This document shows, piece after piece, positions 53,777 to 64,000 of a stretch of 64,000 nucleotides of DNA (its first letter is position 1; each line of letters starts with the position of its first letter). The notes under the pieces are model-generated. The model worked only from the letters and a program-made list of their open reading frames with translations. It did no database searches and had not been told where the DNA came from. The stretch comes from Trametes villosa (taxonomy: Eukaryota > Basidiomycota > Agaricomycetes > Polyporales > Polyporaceae): the NCBI GenBank assembly GCA_002964805.2, contig PUDQ02000125.1, forward strand, positions 62,001 to 126,000, read 5' to 3'. The position numbers and the translations under genes are program-made.

Positions 53777-54352
53777 TGATGAACTCTGAACCTGGAAGGC
53801 TGTAAGCCGCACAAAGAGAGGTCTTCAGTCTGTGAGAGAACGACTATGATTGCATAGTACTGTACCTGTAAGCCGCACAAAGAGAGGCTACAAGTACTAG
53901 TAAGTAAACATGTAAAGGCGCATAGGTAATATGGGACTTACTCTTCAGTCTGTGAGAGAACGACTGAAGAGCAGAGGCCTGCAGAGTCCTCCTTATATAC
54001 TACTGAGGGAGGACGATGAATAAGCATAAGAGAAGAGATCATATGACCGTCCAGAGGACGCTGACTGAGCGAGGAGGTACGCTGACTGAGCGAAGGTAGG
54101 ACGATGAGTAAGAACGAGGCATGTGATGTCCATGGATGAGTAACACTAAGCTCCAGACAGGTCTAGAATAGTCAGGAGCATCGTAGAACGTACCAGAAGC
54201 ATAGGTAGGGATGGCAGGATGCCGAGTATGTACAGAACAAAAGAATGTACGTATATGGTAAGTAGGAAAGTCCATGCCGGCGTATCGTAGACGCACGGCC
54301 ACTAACACTGCCACTCCCGGTCCGGCACAGCCGTAGACACGGAAGTTCAACA
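53777..54352 (-). repeat. Copia-2 5' LTR
   Basis: 576 bases, no difference from 47974-48549 seen by eye; ends TG...CA in element orientation. Confidence 0.95.
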
Positions 54353-55860
54353 TCCCCGGCATGGAAGTCCATGAGGCAGACAGTTGCCGCTGAGAGAGCG
54401 TCTGGGTGCAGAGTCACACTGTAAGCTTCGACCAAGATTTGCGTGTCCAACTTTGTCGTAATTTCGGAGTCGCCAATGGCCGCCCGTTCCCGTCCCTGCC
54501 AGGTCTGCTTGCGGTCCCTCCAGGTGTTCGGTGGGAACGCGATGTGTACGAAGGTTTGCCGTACGAGTTTGGGCAACGAGGAAATGAACGTCCCGGCTTG
54601 TAAGACGGCCTCAATGGTATTTAAGAGAACTTCAGCCTTGCGATCCGAAAAGAGCTCGACAATGTACGTGATGGCTCTGCGACCTGCGGAGGACACGGTT
54701 GCGTGGATGAAGTAAGCCCAGTACTTTGGGTCACAGAGATGGAGGGTGCGAGCTTGGGGCGTGAGGTAGGCGCAGCTCGTGTTGAACAGCGGGAGGACGG
54801 TGGTGACGACAACGAAGACACCTAGGAACCCCACGAGAACAGAGGAGATGGCGGCAACCGTGTTGTGAAGGTTCCACAAGAGGAGGAGAAGTCCAGCAAG
54901 AAAGAGTGCGAGGGCGAGCTGCAGCAGCACCGGGATGATCCCAACGATATCCTCAACATGCCACTTCTTGAGGTTCTTTAACCGGTGCTGGCGGAGGCGA
55001 GCGGTGGGGCGAGAATTTCCTGCAACGCCGCTCAAGTACTCGTTCGTCCATTGCTTGGCCATGATGCCGATGGTAGCAGCGGCCAGGCTGAGTATGAGTC
55101 CCGAGAACCAGAGACCGTTGAGCCAGATGGCCCAGCGCGGGATCGGGGAGGATTGGTTTGGATTGGCAAAGATCCCGGGAGCTGGCTGCTCGGTAGAGTT
55201 GACGAAGGGCGGGTGAATGGAGAAGCTAGCGAGCTGGGAGGATATCTGCTGCAGAATCGCAACCGAGGGATCCGGTGAGGCGGGACTGAGGAGGACGTAG
55301 GTCTGGACGTTGAACGTCGTGAGGACCGCAGAGAATAGACCCGCCTTATCCGCCATGATCAGTCATATCTAGCCTGTTAGGAGCGCGCAGGACACGCACG
55401 AATACGAGGTAGGTGTCGATCTCTTCCTTCCATCGCTTGATCATCTCATCACTGTATGTCTGCACCATCCCCGCAGCCTCTGACCAGGCCTTCGCTTTTT
55501 CCTCTTCAGTGTACACCTCGTCTCGCCTATTCAAAACGTCCTAGAGCATACCATTGCAGGGTTAGCTAGGACTCAACTCCCGACAGGCAGGACATACATA
55601 TCTATCTTCCACGTTTGGAATTTCTGGCCGCGCAGGCGATTTATTCCCTACCGCCTTTTCCTTCTCCTTCTAAAGAAAAATGACGAATTCTGCTGCTGGT
55701 TCATAGGCAAGGGGAAGAAACTCACCCTGTTGCCAACAACGCTCTCTTCCACAGGCTTTCCGTCTTTTGACGTCGGGCGCTGGTCTACAGAGGGGCGGCT
55801 GCCCGAGTGAGACGGCTCGTCCGCGACCTGTTCGCTTGGACCGTGCGACGTGCTAGACAT

Positions 55861-58390
55861 TGGTTTGTCGGTTGCAGGCTGGGAGGCTTGGTAATGCGAG
55901 GAGGTGTGTCGTGAAGCAAGCACTCGGAGGGTCTCCGGGCTCATGAGGAGGCTGCAACGCGGAGGGAGCGTGCCCGGCACTGCCCTGCTTCCTCGCCTCC
56001 CATGTCGAACGTCAAGTAGAGTTTCTACCACCTGCAGTGCAATAACTGCTGCTCATCAGTTACTCATAGCCGCGAGCGTGCCTACAAAATGCGACCTCGG
56101 CGAGGCCGTGCATGGCGCAGCGCTGGCACGAGATCAAGAACAGGTTGCTGCGCACCTACCTGCGAGGGTACTACGGGAGCTGTTTTGGTTTGTGCAGGGC
56201 ACACACACGCCTCATATGCAAGCCCGGCTGTATATGTACAGGCGACGACGGAGAGTAAATGCGAGCCGATGCGTACGGCGTGCGCTTGTGACGAGTCAAG
56301 CAAACTCGAATACTACATGCCGCGCCCTCGCCCTTCTTGTCCACGCCAGCACAGCCGCTGGCACGGATACGCACTCGACGCGCTTGTCCCCGACGCGTAT
56401 GCTGAGTGCGCAAAGGGCTGATTGCGCAAACGGCGCGCGCTCATCTACCATTTTCACCGTCATCCGTTGTCTGGACAGCGCTCTATACATCTATCCACCA
56501 GCCAACCACGCGGTAGGCCCGAAGCCGCTCCTTGTCCTAGTACAGCGCGCTGCGGAACTCTGTCACCAATGTCCACGCTTGTCCTCTCTCGATACCTCTG
56601 GCGTTACCGGTGCTGTTGCGCCCTCTGTCGCCGCCGCCGCTCTCAGTGCATGTCCACACTGTCAGCACATGAACGTGGAGAAACTGCGCCGCCAGACCAG
56701 TACTCTGCGCCTTCATTGCGGAGATGCGTGCCCCGCACGCAAGGGCGCGGGCTCCTTCCTGGAACGACGTCAGCACCGAAACACGACCATGTTGTGGCAT
56801 GAGTCGGCGAACAACTGCAGACGATGCGGCTGGTGCGTCGGCGAGACGTGCGTACCTATGTCGTTGCGCGTTGATCCCCGTTTGAGCACACGCAGAATCG
56901 AAGCAGTTCCGGACCCGGGAGGAATTGATGAATGGCAAGACGCGTCGCTGGGGCGCCACGCACGATGGGCGACCTTTTTGCCGGTGTGATCTCCAACGTC
57001 CGCATGCTCGTGTGAGCGTGCGCCGCTCGAAAACTCGGGGCGATGTCGATACTCACAACTACATACGATGCGGCTGGGATCGCGAAGCCGCAAGCCAAGC
57101 ATCTTCTGCCGTTAACGGCCGGTATTCCCGTGCACGCACGCGGTGGTGGGTTACTTGAACGCGGGCAAGTGACCCATATTGACGAGGAAGCGAGGAAGAG
57201 AAGCGAAGGTGTAACGAAAGAGTCCACTGGAGGCGTCTTGGGAAACTGTCTAACCCCACTGCCTGTGGGATAGGTGAGAAACGACGTATTGACGGAGTCC
57301 ATCGATGTACCGGAGGGCACGAGGGGATACGTGGGCATCCTCGCGCTGTCGCCTAACTGCTGGTCAGTCGATGGCCGGAAACGGGCTCTTCTGCGCAACG
57401 TACCGCATAGTGGTAGCACAGAGCGTATCCTCGGGGTAACCTAGATGCCGGATGCTCTTAGCGTTTGCCTGAGGTCCGAAGATGGCACTAGGCGCGCAAG
57501 ACATTAAGCTGCGCGAACCATGCCCTGCCACTGTATTGACGAGTTAATCGTGGCCGCGAAGTGCGCACAGCTTGGCGGCACTCACAGCCGCAATATGGAA
57601 TACATTGTAGTGTCGTTTGAGCGGATCGCCATAGCTAGGGGAACCTCCGTGTTTCCAGGCCAGCCCGTCTCGCCAGATACGTCTTCGTCGAGAGCTAAGG
57701 CACCAAGCGCAGACTGCTCGCTTGGACAATGCGGGTCGGAGCGCGCATGCCGGAGAGGAGGGTGCCTGTTCGGTATGAGAGATATTAGGCGCAGCGGCTC
57801 TACCTGGTGAGCGTCACCGATTGTAATATCGCACGCGATACCACTCTATGACGGTGGTTATTGGACAAAAATAACGGCATTGAAGTTTCCGCGCCGTTCA
57901 CTGCGATGTGACCGTGATTCACCGTGATGCTCTGCGCGTCACGATCATTCAGCGCCAATCCGCACGCTTCCACCCCATGCACGACGGTGCCCTGTGGATC
58001 CTTATGTGTCCCAAGCCCGGCCGTTCACTGTAGATCCCTGTGATACATCACCACTCCCAAAACCGTGTCATTTGCATCTGAAAGTCATTCACCGTACTGC
58101 ACTCCCGTTCCCCTTCGATCATTATCGTGTGTTATGCATCCCTATCGATCCCGGGTTAGCTATTATCGCGACTCCCTTCAGGAACCACTGCAACGCACTG
58201 AGGTTCACCTTGATTCACTACTGTGGCACCTGGTCAGGGGCCCCAAATAATGCCCAACAACAGCCTTCAGGTGTTTTCGTCCCCATCCCGAGGGTGTCCT
58301 TGCCCTTCACCTCGCTACTCTCCCCCAGCTCAGTGTCCCTGCTCGACCATCCTCTCTCTGTCGCTCCACCCCTCCAAAAATCTGCAAAAA
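55861..58390. other. Divergent intergenic region between gene 4 and the HECT-like gene
   Basis: The part next to gene 4 (to about 56040) is homologous to the flanks of genes 1 and 2 and should hold its promoter. The array ends here. The rest to 58390 is unique. The last 500 bases are CT-rich with CCACTCCC, CCCCTTCG and CCCTTCACCTC runs, as expected for the promoter and leader of the plus-strand gene. A 361-codon open frame (55904-56989) is judged non-coding. Confidence 0.5.
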
Positions 58391-61300
58391 ATGGCGACTC
58401 CCATGCTCCCCTCCAGAAACGCATGTCGCCACATTAGCTGTAGGACCGACAGCGACGGCTGCGCTTGCTTTATAGTCGTCGCCAACGGGGTCAATCGCCT
58501 GGTATGCCCTTCCCGTTCTCGCACCACGCCCTCTCCACCGACCACATTTCAGACCGCCCTCACCCCTGCCGAGCCCTGCTCGGCTTGTGGTCGCCCTTGG
58601 TTCTGCCACGTTCTTGCCGAGATCGCACCCGGCCACCCCAACCCTTCGTTCCAGCGTGGAGGATTGACCGAGTCAAACTGCGGTGGATATGCATCGGTGA
58701 GTCGCTCCGTACCTCGCATGATATCGCTGTGACTGACTATTTCAGGTTGTCAACCCAAGCGAGTGGATGTTCGATACCGTCTGCGAGTGCGGGCGTGCTC
58801 TTCGCAGCCACGAATGTTTCCCTTCAGCCGGAGCTACCCCTAACCCAGCAGCTGTACCCCAGGTCCCTATGTACGTCTCTAGTATATGTCCACCGGCTGG
58901 TACTAACGATTGGTCTTCATAATCAGAGCGGCTGTAGGACAGCCGCAGTTTGGGGGCTTCGGCGCTCCGAACCTGCTCCTGCCAGCCTCCCAGACCTCGG
59001 TCGCCGCTGCACCCCCGATCGCTGCCTACTATGGTATCAGGGCGTCCGAGCCGGGCCGCACTATTGACCGCCGCAACGCCAGTGCTGATCGTGCGCGCAA
59101 CGCAGGTTCCTCCAGCCGGGCTGGAAGCGCTACTGCCCGCCCGAATGCTTCCCGTGTCCGTACATCGACCACTACCTCAGCCCCCGCTCCGTCGGCACCC
59201 GCTCCTTCGACGCCCGCTCAAGCACCTGCTCAAGGACCGACCACCGATGACAGCCTAGTCAAGTTTTGTGTCGTCTTCATTCCGCAAGTTGTACGTTCTG
59301 TATACCTACGTTGCGTCATGTCATGCCTGATACACGTACCCACAGCCCCCAAGTGTCCAGGCCCGCCAGTCTGGTGGAGGCCGGGGCAATCACCGCCTAA
59401 CAGGATATCCGCTGCCGGCGTTCCGCTGGAGCGCCGAGCAGTTCACCTCTCTCGTCGATGTCCTGAACAGGGTGGACCTTGTCTTCTCTGTATCACTCGC
59501 TGCGACCGGTCCTGTATGGAAGGAACTAGCCAGTCAGGTTCTCGCCCACTGCCAAAACAAACATGTCATTATCCCCAACGTCTCTGCCACGACTCCTCTG
59601 CCAGCGACACCAACTGGCCTACCCTTCATCCTCATCGCACCTGGCAACCTCCGCCGTAATCGCATCGACCGTCCGTACGACCCTTATGACCAACTGGACG
59701 TCAACACATTCTGCACCAGCGAGCTTCTGAAGCGTCCCTTCCGCGGGCTGCATCTGCCGCTCGACGATCCTCTCAGCACACTTCCTATGCTGCTCATTGG
59801 TATGTATCGCTCCTTCTCTGAGTGCCTCTGCTGATATTCTCTCTGCAGCCCCGCGCCGCGACAATGTTCGCTCGTCTATCGCACGCTTTGCCCTCGCTCG
59901 TCTCGACCTGCCTCCTTGGACGGAGGCTCTCGAGCAGTCGAACCGCTTCAACAGCCAACATCAATGCTTTGCTGCCCGCGTCATGCACACGGTTGCGCCG
60001 ACCATCGACTGGCAATGCCAGTCTGAAGACTGCGCCCCTTCGGCGAATCTTGCTGCACTCCTGGGCCGTCCCGCAGACGTTTCTCTGACGGCTCCATCTT
60101 CCTCATCAGCAGCCGCTCAGACGCCATCCGCCTTCTCTGTTGCAGGGTCCTCCACTGCAGCGGTCTCGTCATCGTCAGCCGAGGCATCCTTGTTCCTCCC
60201 CGACGCCAGCGACTCTGAGCTCGAGCCTGAACGTGAGGTAAGCTCTACTTGGGTTGCATTCGATCGTGTCACCCAAACTCATATTCCACGTTTAGGAAGT
60301 GGCCCCACCTCCTCTTCCACAGCCTGATACGGTGAGTTTTACCTCCCGGACCACAGTACTGCTCGGTATGCTCATGGTTCTCCTCGCTCTAGTCAGGCAG
60401 CGAGCCAGGCTCAAACGACACATATCAGCACCCACGCCCAGCTACCCTGACTACTGCCACTCAGGCCGCCATAGTATCCACCAGTGCAGCGTCCGTACGG
60501 GACCGCTCTGCCTCGCTTGAGGTGATTCATCCCTCGTCACTTGTCTAACCTTTTCTTAACATTGCATTCTCATCAGATCATCCACGCTGCTGCCCATCCG
60601 GCGATCCGCTCACGTTCATCTGTGCCGGCGATTGCCGGCCTGCACGCCCCCGCTCATCTCACTGGCGCAGCAGTGAGTCGTCTGTGCTGTCTTGTTGGTT
60701 GCACAGAGCTAACCGCTGTCATCCTCCAGAGTACGCCGCTAACAGAGTTGTCGCAAGCAGCAGTCGGCGCGTGGACGAGCCGCGTGCGCCGTGCAGTGCC
60801 TCCCGACGTTACCGCGCAGCGCCCATTCCTCGAGGCCCCCGATGCCCCAACCGCTGCTGCGGTGTTACTCTTCCTCATTAGGTGGCTGATGTGTGATCCT
60901 GCGCCGGCTTTAAGGGGTAGCGGCATGAGCTTCACCGAAGCGCTGAAGGCGAACTTCCATCCCCAGGAGGTTGTATGCAGACTGACAACACTGGGTACAC
61001 TGCTCACCATCCGCGGGACCGAAGTGCGAATGTACGTCTGGATAGCTTCGCCCGGGTATCTCTCAGTACTGATACCTACACAGCGGCCAGGGCATCGGGG
61101 ACGCAACTGTGCGCACTATCCTCCGGCTCGCTGTTCGATCAGCTCTCTCAGACGATCAGCTCTGGGAGAGCCACGGGCATTTCAAGTCTATCCTCTTCCA
61201 CCATTCGCGCGATGTGGTGCCTGCGCGATGTTCCCGCCTGCAGGCGTGTGGATACCTCGCTCTTCTTCATATGATCATTCTCGAAGCCGCTCCTGACCCC

Positions 61301-62517
61301 ATCTCGCCATTCCTACTACGCGCCGCCATCGAAGACCGTGCACGAGCATTCAGCATCGATGCCCCCTTCCTTCGCCGGCTCGCACCGGACATGTATGCAG
61401 CACTCGCACCATGGGCTGAGCGCGACATCACCCTACCATTGGACACTCGCTTGACCTCGCCTATCGGAGGGTTGCTCTATGGAGCTGGCATCAACGTAAG
61501 CCACTCACTTTCATGATGAATCACGTCCTCAATGCATGGGTTGCAGCCACGCGGCCTATCGTCCAACCCCTCCGCCGAGGAACTGTGTGCCCTGGAGCTT
61601 TCCTTGGCTTCGGAAGTACTCCTTGGGGACAAGGATGTCTCGCACCACCCTGACCTCATAGCTTTCGCTGACGGTCTGAGAGTTGTCCTTGCACCTGGAA
61701 GTACACTCGACAAGGTGAGCACGTCCCGCTCAGACTGCTCGCCTCTGGGCACCTGTGCTTACAAATGAAACAGACATTCAGGGAACATAGCCGCGATTAC
61801 CTCGCGTTTATGTACGACCAGCGCCTCAATGACGTTGAAGAACTCATTGCACGCTTGCAGTTCCGCACCGGTGTCAAGCATTCCAGCTCAGCCTACCCCA
61901 TGGACCTCGGCGATGATGACGAGAGCGGCGACAGCAGCTCCGAGCCCCTCGACGACAATTCGTGGGATCTCATCAACGAGGATCTCTTCACCATGCGGCT
62001 GCACGCCTACCTCCGCGGCACAGGCCATCCCAAGCACCCGCACATCTTGGACCTCCTCTCGGCTGATAAGATCGCTGCTGCAGAGGGAGACCCCTTACTT
62101 CGTGCGCGCGCATTCTTGCAGCTGATGTCAGGGTCTGATCTTGTACCGATCCAATCGGATTGGTCGCTCAAGGTGAGCTCTGAGCCTTCAAGTTGCACAT
62201 ATGTCATTCCTGAACACAGCGATGCCACAGCTCCACTTTACTCACACGGGAAATCGCACATTCGTGCCTTCCGAGGACGAAGAGCCCCCTCTCCCTGCGC
62301 CTGTCAGTAAAACTTCCCGTCTTGGTCTGCCCTGGATTCTGACCTCCCCTCGACTCAACTGAGCATCCACGCCTGCTTCTACGATGGGACCGTTCATGTG
62401 GATAATGGGTTGCGCAATCTTCTGCGGGAGGAGCCCCATGGAGACGGATCTGCTCTGGCCTTTGATGCATGGATCCATGGTCCATCGCTCGAGCCTAATG
62501 ATTTCTCAACCATCTAG
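58391..62517 (+). CDS. Cys-rich protein with divergent HECT-like C-terminal region
   Basis: Inferred exons: 58391-58501, 58553-58696, 58746-58870, 58927-59290, 59346-59799, 59849-60237, 60296-60331, 60393-60521, 60577-60672, 60730-61031, 61084-61495, 61547-61714, 61774-62172, 62231-62362; introns 49-61 bases, all GT-AG; 1086 residues to the TGA at 62360-62362. The N-terminus has Cys pairs (CRTDSDGCACF, CSACGRPWFC, CECGRALRSHEC) suggesting zinc binding. Residues 130-270 and 430-540 are Ser/Pro/Ala-rich. The C-terminal half has GQGIGDATVRTILRLAVRS, HPDLIAFADGLRVV, RLHAYLRGTGHPKHP and LHFTHTGNRTF. These match my memory of a HECT-like family multicopy in Agaricomycetes. The expected final block with the catalytic-type Cys (IHACFYDG, then AFDAWIHG, stop at 62517) lies at 62362-62517 in a frame that no GT-AG junction reaches, suggesting a 1-base frameshift or sequence error. 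HECT proteins are ubiquitin ligases; activity here is uncertain. Confidence 0.65.
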
Positions 62518-64000
62518 ATAATCTCCTGTCCGCAGGCCGCCCGAACTTTCAAGTAGTTGTGTACAGTTCCCCCTACCGATGCCCAGTAATCCCACATTGG
62601 TGTTCTGCCCCCCCACACACAAACCAGTGTTTGGCTGACGGAGCTACCCCGCTCTATGCGACCTGAGTCGGCGCCGGCAGGTGCAACGCGAGCTTTTGTG
62701 TCATCGTGTTTGTCCAGATCGCGCCCGCTGGGAGGCATTGTCAGCAAAGAGCGGTGGCAGAGCGACACGGAAGGCTCACCCACTGCGCAGGCAAAGGAAC
62801 CACCGATCTCCGTCCAAAGAAGGACAACTGCGGCGACCATTACCACGTCGACGTGCAGCACGGACGCCTGCGCGCCGGCCTGGGAGCCGACCGCCGCAAG
62901 GCCACCGCCCGCGACGCGGGCAGTGCGCTCGGCGCGTCCGTAAGTGTTCAGTCGAGGTCGTGTGCCCTCCCTCGACGTCTCACAGCCGTCTACGGGGCAT
63001 GGGGCGGCGATGTGGGTGTTCGCATGGTCGGCCTCCCGGAGGGCTGCTCGAAAAGTCAGATTTTCAATCTCGTCGTACATGCTCGAAACGAGCGGGGATT
63101 GATAGCGTACTCACCGGCGAGTGTTCATTCCAAGCAGCGTCGCAGGCGAGCGCGGCCGCAGCCGGCGGTGCGCGGTTCTGTCGCCGCTCCCGGAGAGCAC
63201 CCATGAAACCGCCCCAACCGACAGCGACGTTTTCTCCGCCGTTCGCCACAATACTTGCCGCGCGTACGCGTCCCGGTGCACTCATGCTGGGAACCGTGTT
63301 TGCGAGCGGCTCCGCGCGGGGGACGGGCGTTGGGGCCGCGATCGTCCCGGGCTCTCTCTGCCGCCGCCCATGAGATCGTGCCAACCTGAGCTCATTGTTT
63401 TGCGTCGGATCGCAGCAAAACTTACCTCGTACACCCCCCGTGGCTCATGCGTCCTGGAAATCGTGTTTGCGTGGCGCGCAGTGGGCGGGACCCCGGCGCA
63501 TGGGGCGCTCTTGTCGGGGAGCGGGCCGCCGCAGTGCGCATCGCGGCAGGATGAGTGGCGCATCCGCCACGCCCGTACGTGTCCGCCCGAGCTCTTAGAC
63601 ACGCTCTGCACGCGTCACGGGCATCCCGGAGCCGTGGGCTGGCCGCGGAGAGGTGCACGCAGACGGGCTCCCCGCGGTCCGGTTGGCGGGCGCCCGACAC
63701 CGACTCCCTGCTCGCCGCACGCGCCCTCGACTGCTCATGGGCGACAGCGGGAGGCCGGTAGAGCGCGTCCGCCGCGTGGCTGGTCAGACGGAGGAGCATG
63801 CGGCGGGCGGCGCGTGTTCTTCGCGCGGGCGCGCCCTCATTTTGTCGGCCCGGAGGGCGCCCGGGCTTGCGGGGCGCGTGAAGCGTCGTGCGTGCGTGCC
63901 CGGGGTCGTGTTTGCGCAGCCGTTCAGGCGCAGGACGGGGTCGGGGCGGGGGCAAGCGCTTGGGGGGCGGGGCGTGCGTGATGGAGACGGCCAGCAGCGA
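62518..64000. other. GC-rich right end
   Basis: Very GC-rich beyond 62850 with CG-dense runs. The words CGTGTTTGCG recur at about 63294, 63463 and 63907. Long open frames exist on both strands, as expected for such composition, and none shows a recognisable domain. Apart from the small candidate gene listed separately, nothing is supported. Confidence 0.4.
62791..63102 (+). CDS. Hypothetical 3' exons of a small or partial gene
   Basis: An exon-like piece at 62791-62939 has a GCGCAG acceptor and a GTAAGT donor. It reads PKKDNCGDHYHVDVQHGRL and AGLGADRRKATARDAG with nearly all codons ending in C or G, as in real fungal exons. A 46-base intron (62940-62985, CACAG acceptor) then leads in frame to an exon ending at TGA 63100-63102. 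Upstream exons were not found and no family was recognised. Confidence 0.25.

Larger units (their letters stand above)
47974..54352 (-). mobile_element. Copia-2: complete Ty1/Copia LTR retrotransposon
   Basis: 6379 bases with 576-base LTRs that look identical by eye, canonical TG...CA ends, and target duplication TCCCC (47969-47973 and 54353-54357). A single open Gag-Pol frame is present, preceded by a roughly 520-base leader. It is a different lineage from Copia-1 (unrelated LTRs, diverged Pol). It is inserted in exon 4 of gene 4 in the same orientation. Confidence 0.95.
40848..55860 (-). pseudogene. DUF6535 membrane protein gene 4, split by two Copia insertions
   Basis: Host exons, minus strand: 55860-55726, 55669-55598, 55540-55400, 55344-54353 plus 47968-47571 (one exon split by Copia-2), 47516-47007, and 46952-46794 plus 41329-40848 (one exon split by Copia-1). 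Ignoring the elements and one copy of each target duplication, the frame is continuous for 962 residues: N-terminal part to 116, four membrane segments in 117-305, soluble region to 579, modules 580-749 and 750-962. Copia-2 cuts near residue 447, Copia-1 near residue 803. Introns are 54-57 bases. All splice sites match genes 1 and 2, and the first donor (GTGAGT) is better than in either. The C-terminus runs about 30 residues past the stop position of genes 1 and 2. As it stands the gene cannot give the full protein; the intact 5' part could give a truncated four-membrane-segment protein. Confidence 0.85.

Noticed and set aside
41335..54352. One composite or nested element instead of two insertions
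   Set aside because: Each element has its own LTR pair and its own target duplication, with host exon sequence between them (46794-47973).
55904..56989. 361-codon plus-strand open frame overlapping exon 1 of gene 4
   Set aside because: Antisense to a conserved host exon at its start, no codon bias, no domain, and not kept upstream of genes 1 or 2.
63121..63981. 286-codon plus-strand open frame at the right end
   Set aside because: Arg/Gly/Ala/Pro-rich translation typical of CG-dense DNA, open on the other strand too, no domain.

Overview
The window is genomic DNA of a filamentous basidiomycete, most likely an Agaricomycete of Polyporales type. Genes are split by many 47-61 base GT-AG introns. 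The resident proteins belong to the Agaricomycete DUF6535 membrane family, and the intact transposons are fungal Ty1/Copia elements. Nothing bacterial (operons, Shine-Dalgarno sites, CRISPR arrays) is present. Exon boundaries were worked out by hand from splice signals, reading frame and comparison between paralogues; no search was run.

Layout. About 56 kb is a tandem segmental array. One unit is a long, gene-poor, degenerate block (called R) followed on the + axis by one DUF6535 gene read from the minus strand. Unit 1 is R1 (1-7630) plus gene 1 (7636-11883). Unit 2 is R2 (12560-22934) plus gene 2 (22935-25963). Unit 3 is a truncated R3 (about 28200-31470) with no gene. Unit 4 is R4 (about 31480-40847) plus gene 4 (40848-55860). 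A non-homologous island with subterminal repeats (26385-27942) lies between units 2 and 3. The R blocks keep recognisable exon-like segments and conserved promoter-like blocks (an E-box CACGTG, a CRE-like TGACGTCA) but carry stops and lost start codons.

The DUF6535 genes share one plan: a short hydrophilic N-terminus, a helical segment, four membrane segments, a soluble helical region, then tandem modules of about 163-180 residues. Each module is encoded by one exon with phase-1 introns on both sides. Gene 1 has four modules (1289 residues); genes 2 and 4 have two each (918 and 962 residues). The symmetric exon phase explains how modules can be gained or lost without breaking the frame.

Gene 4 is interrupted by two full-length Copia elements in the same orientation as the gene. 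Copia-1 (41335-46793, 416-base LTRs, duplicated target TCTGG) sits in the last module exon. Copia-2 (47974-54352, 576-base LTRs, duplicated target TCCCC) sits in the exon after the membrane segments. LTR pairs look identical by eye and the host frame is continuous across both sites, so the insertions look recent. Both elements have a primer site matching an internal part of initiator tRNA-Met (half-tRNA priming).

To the right of the array, on the plus strand, a 14-exon gene (58391-62517) encodes a Cys-rich protein whose C-terminal half resembles the divergent HECT-like proteins that are multicopy in Agaricomycetes. Its last stretch seems to be out of frame. The right end (62518-64000) is very GC-rich with little identifiable content. 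No function is proven for the array. A variable-module membrane protein family next to a HECT-like protein is compatible with a recognition role, but that is inference.
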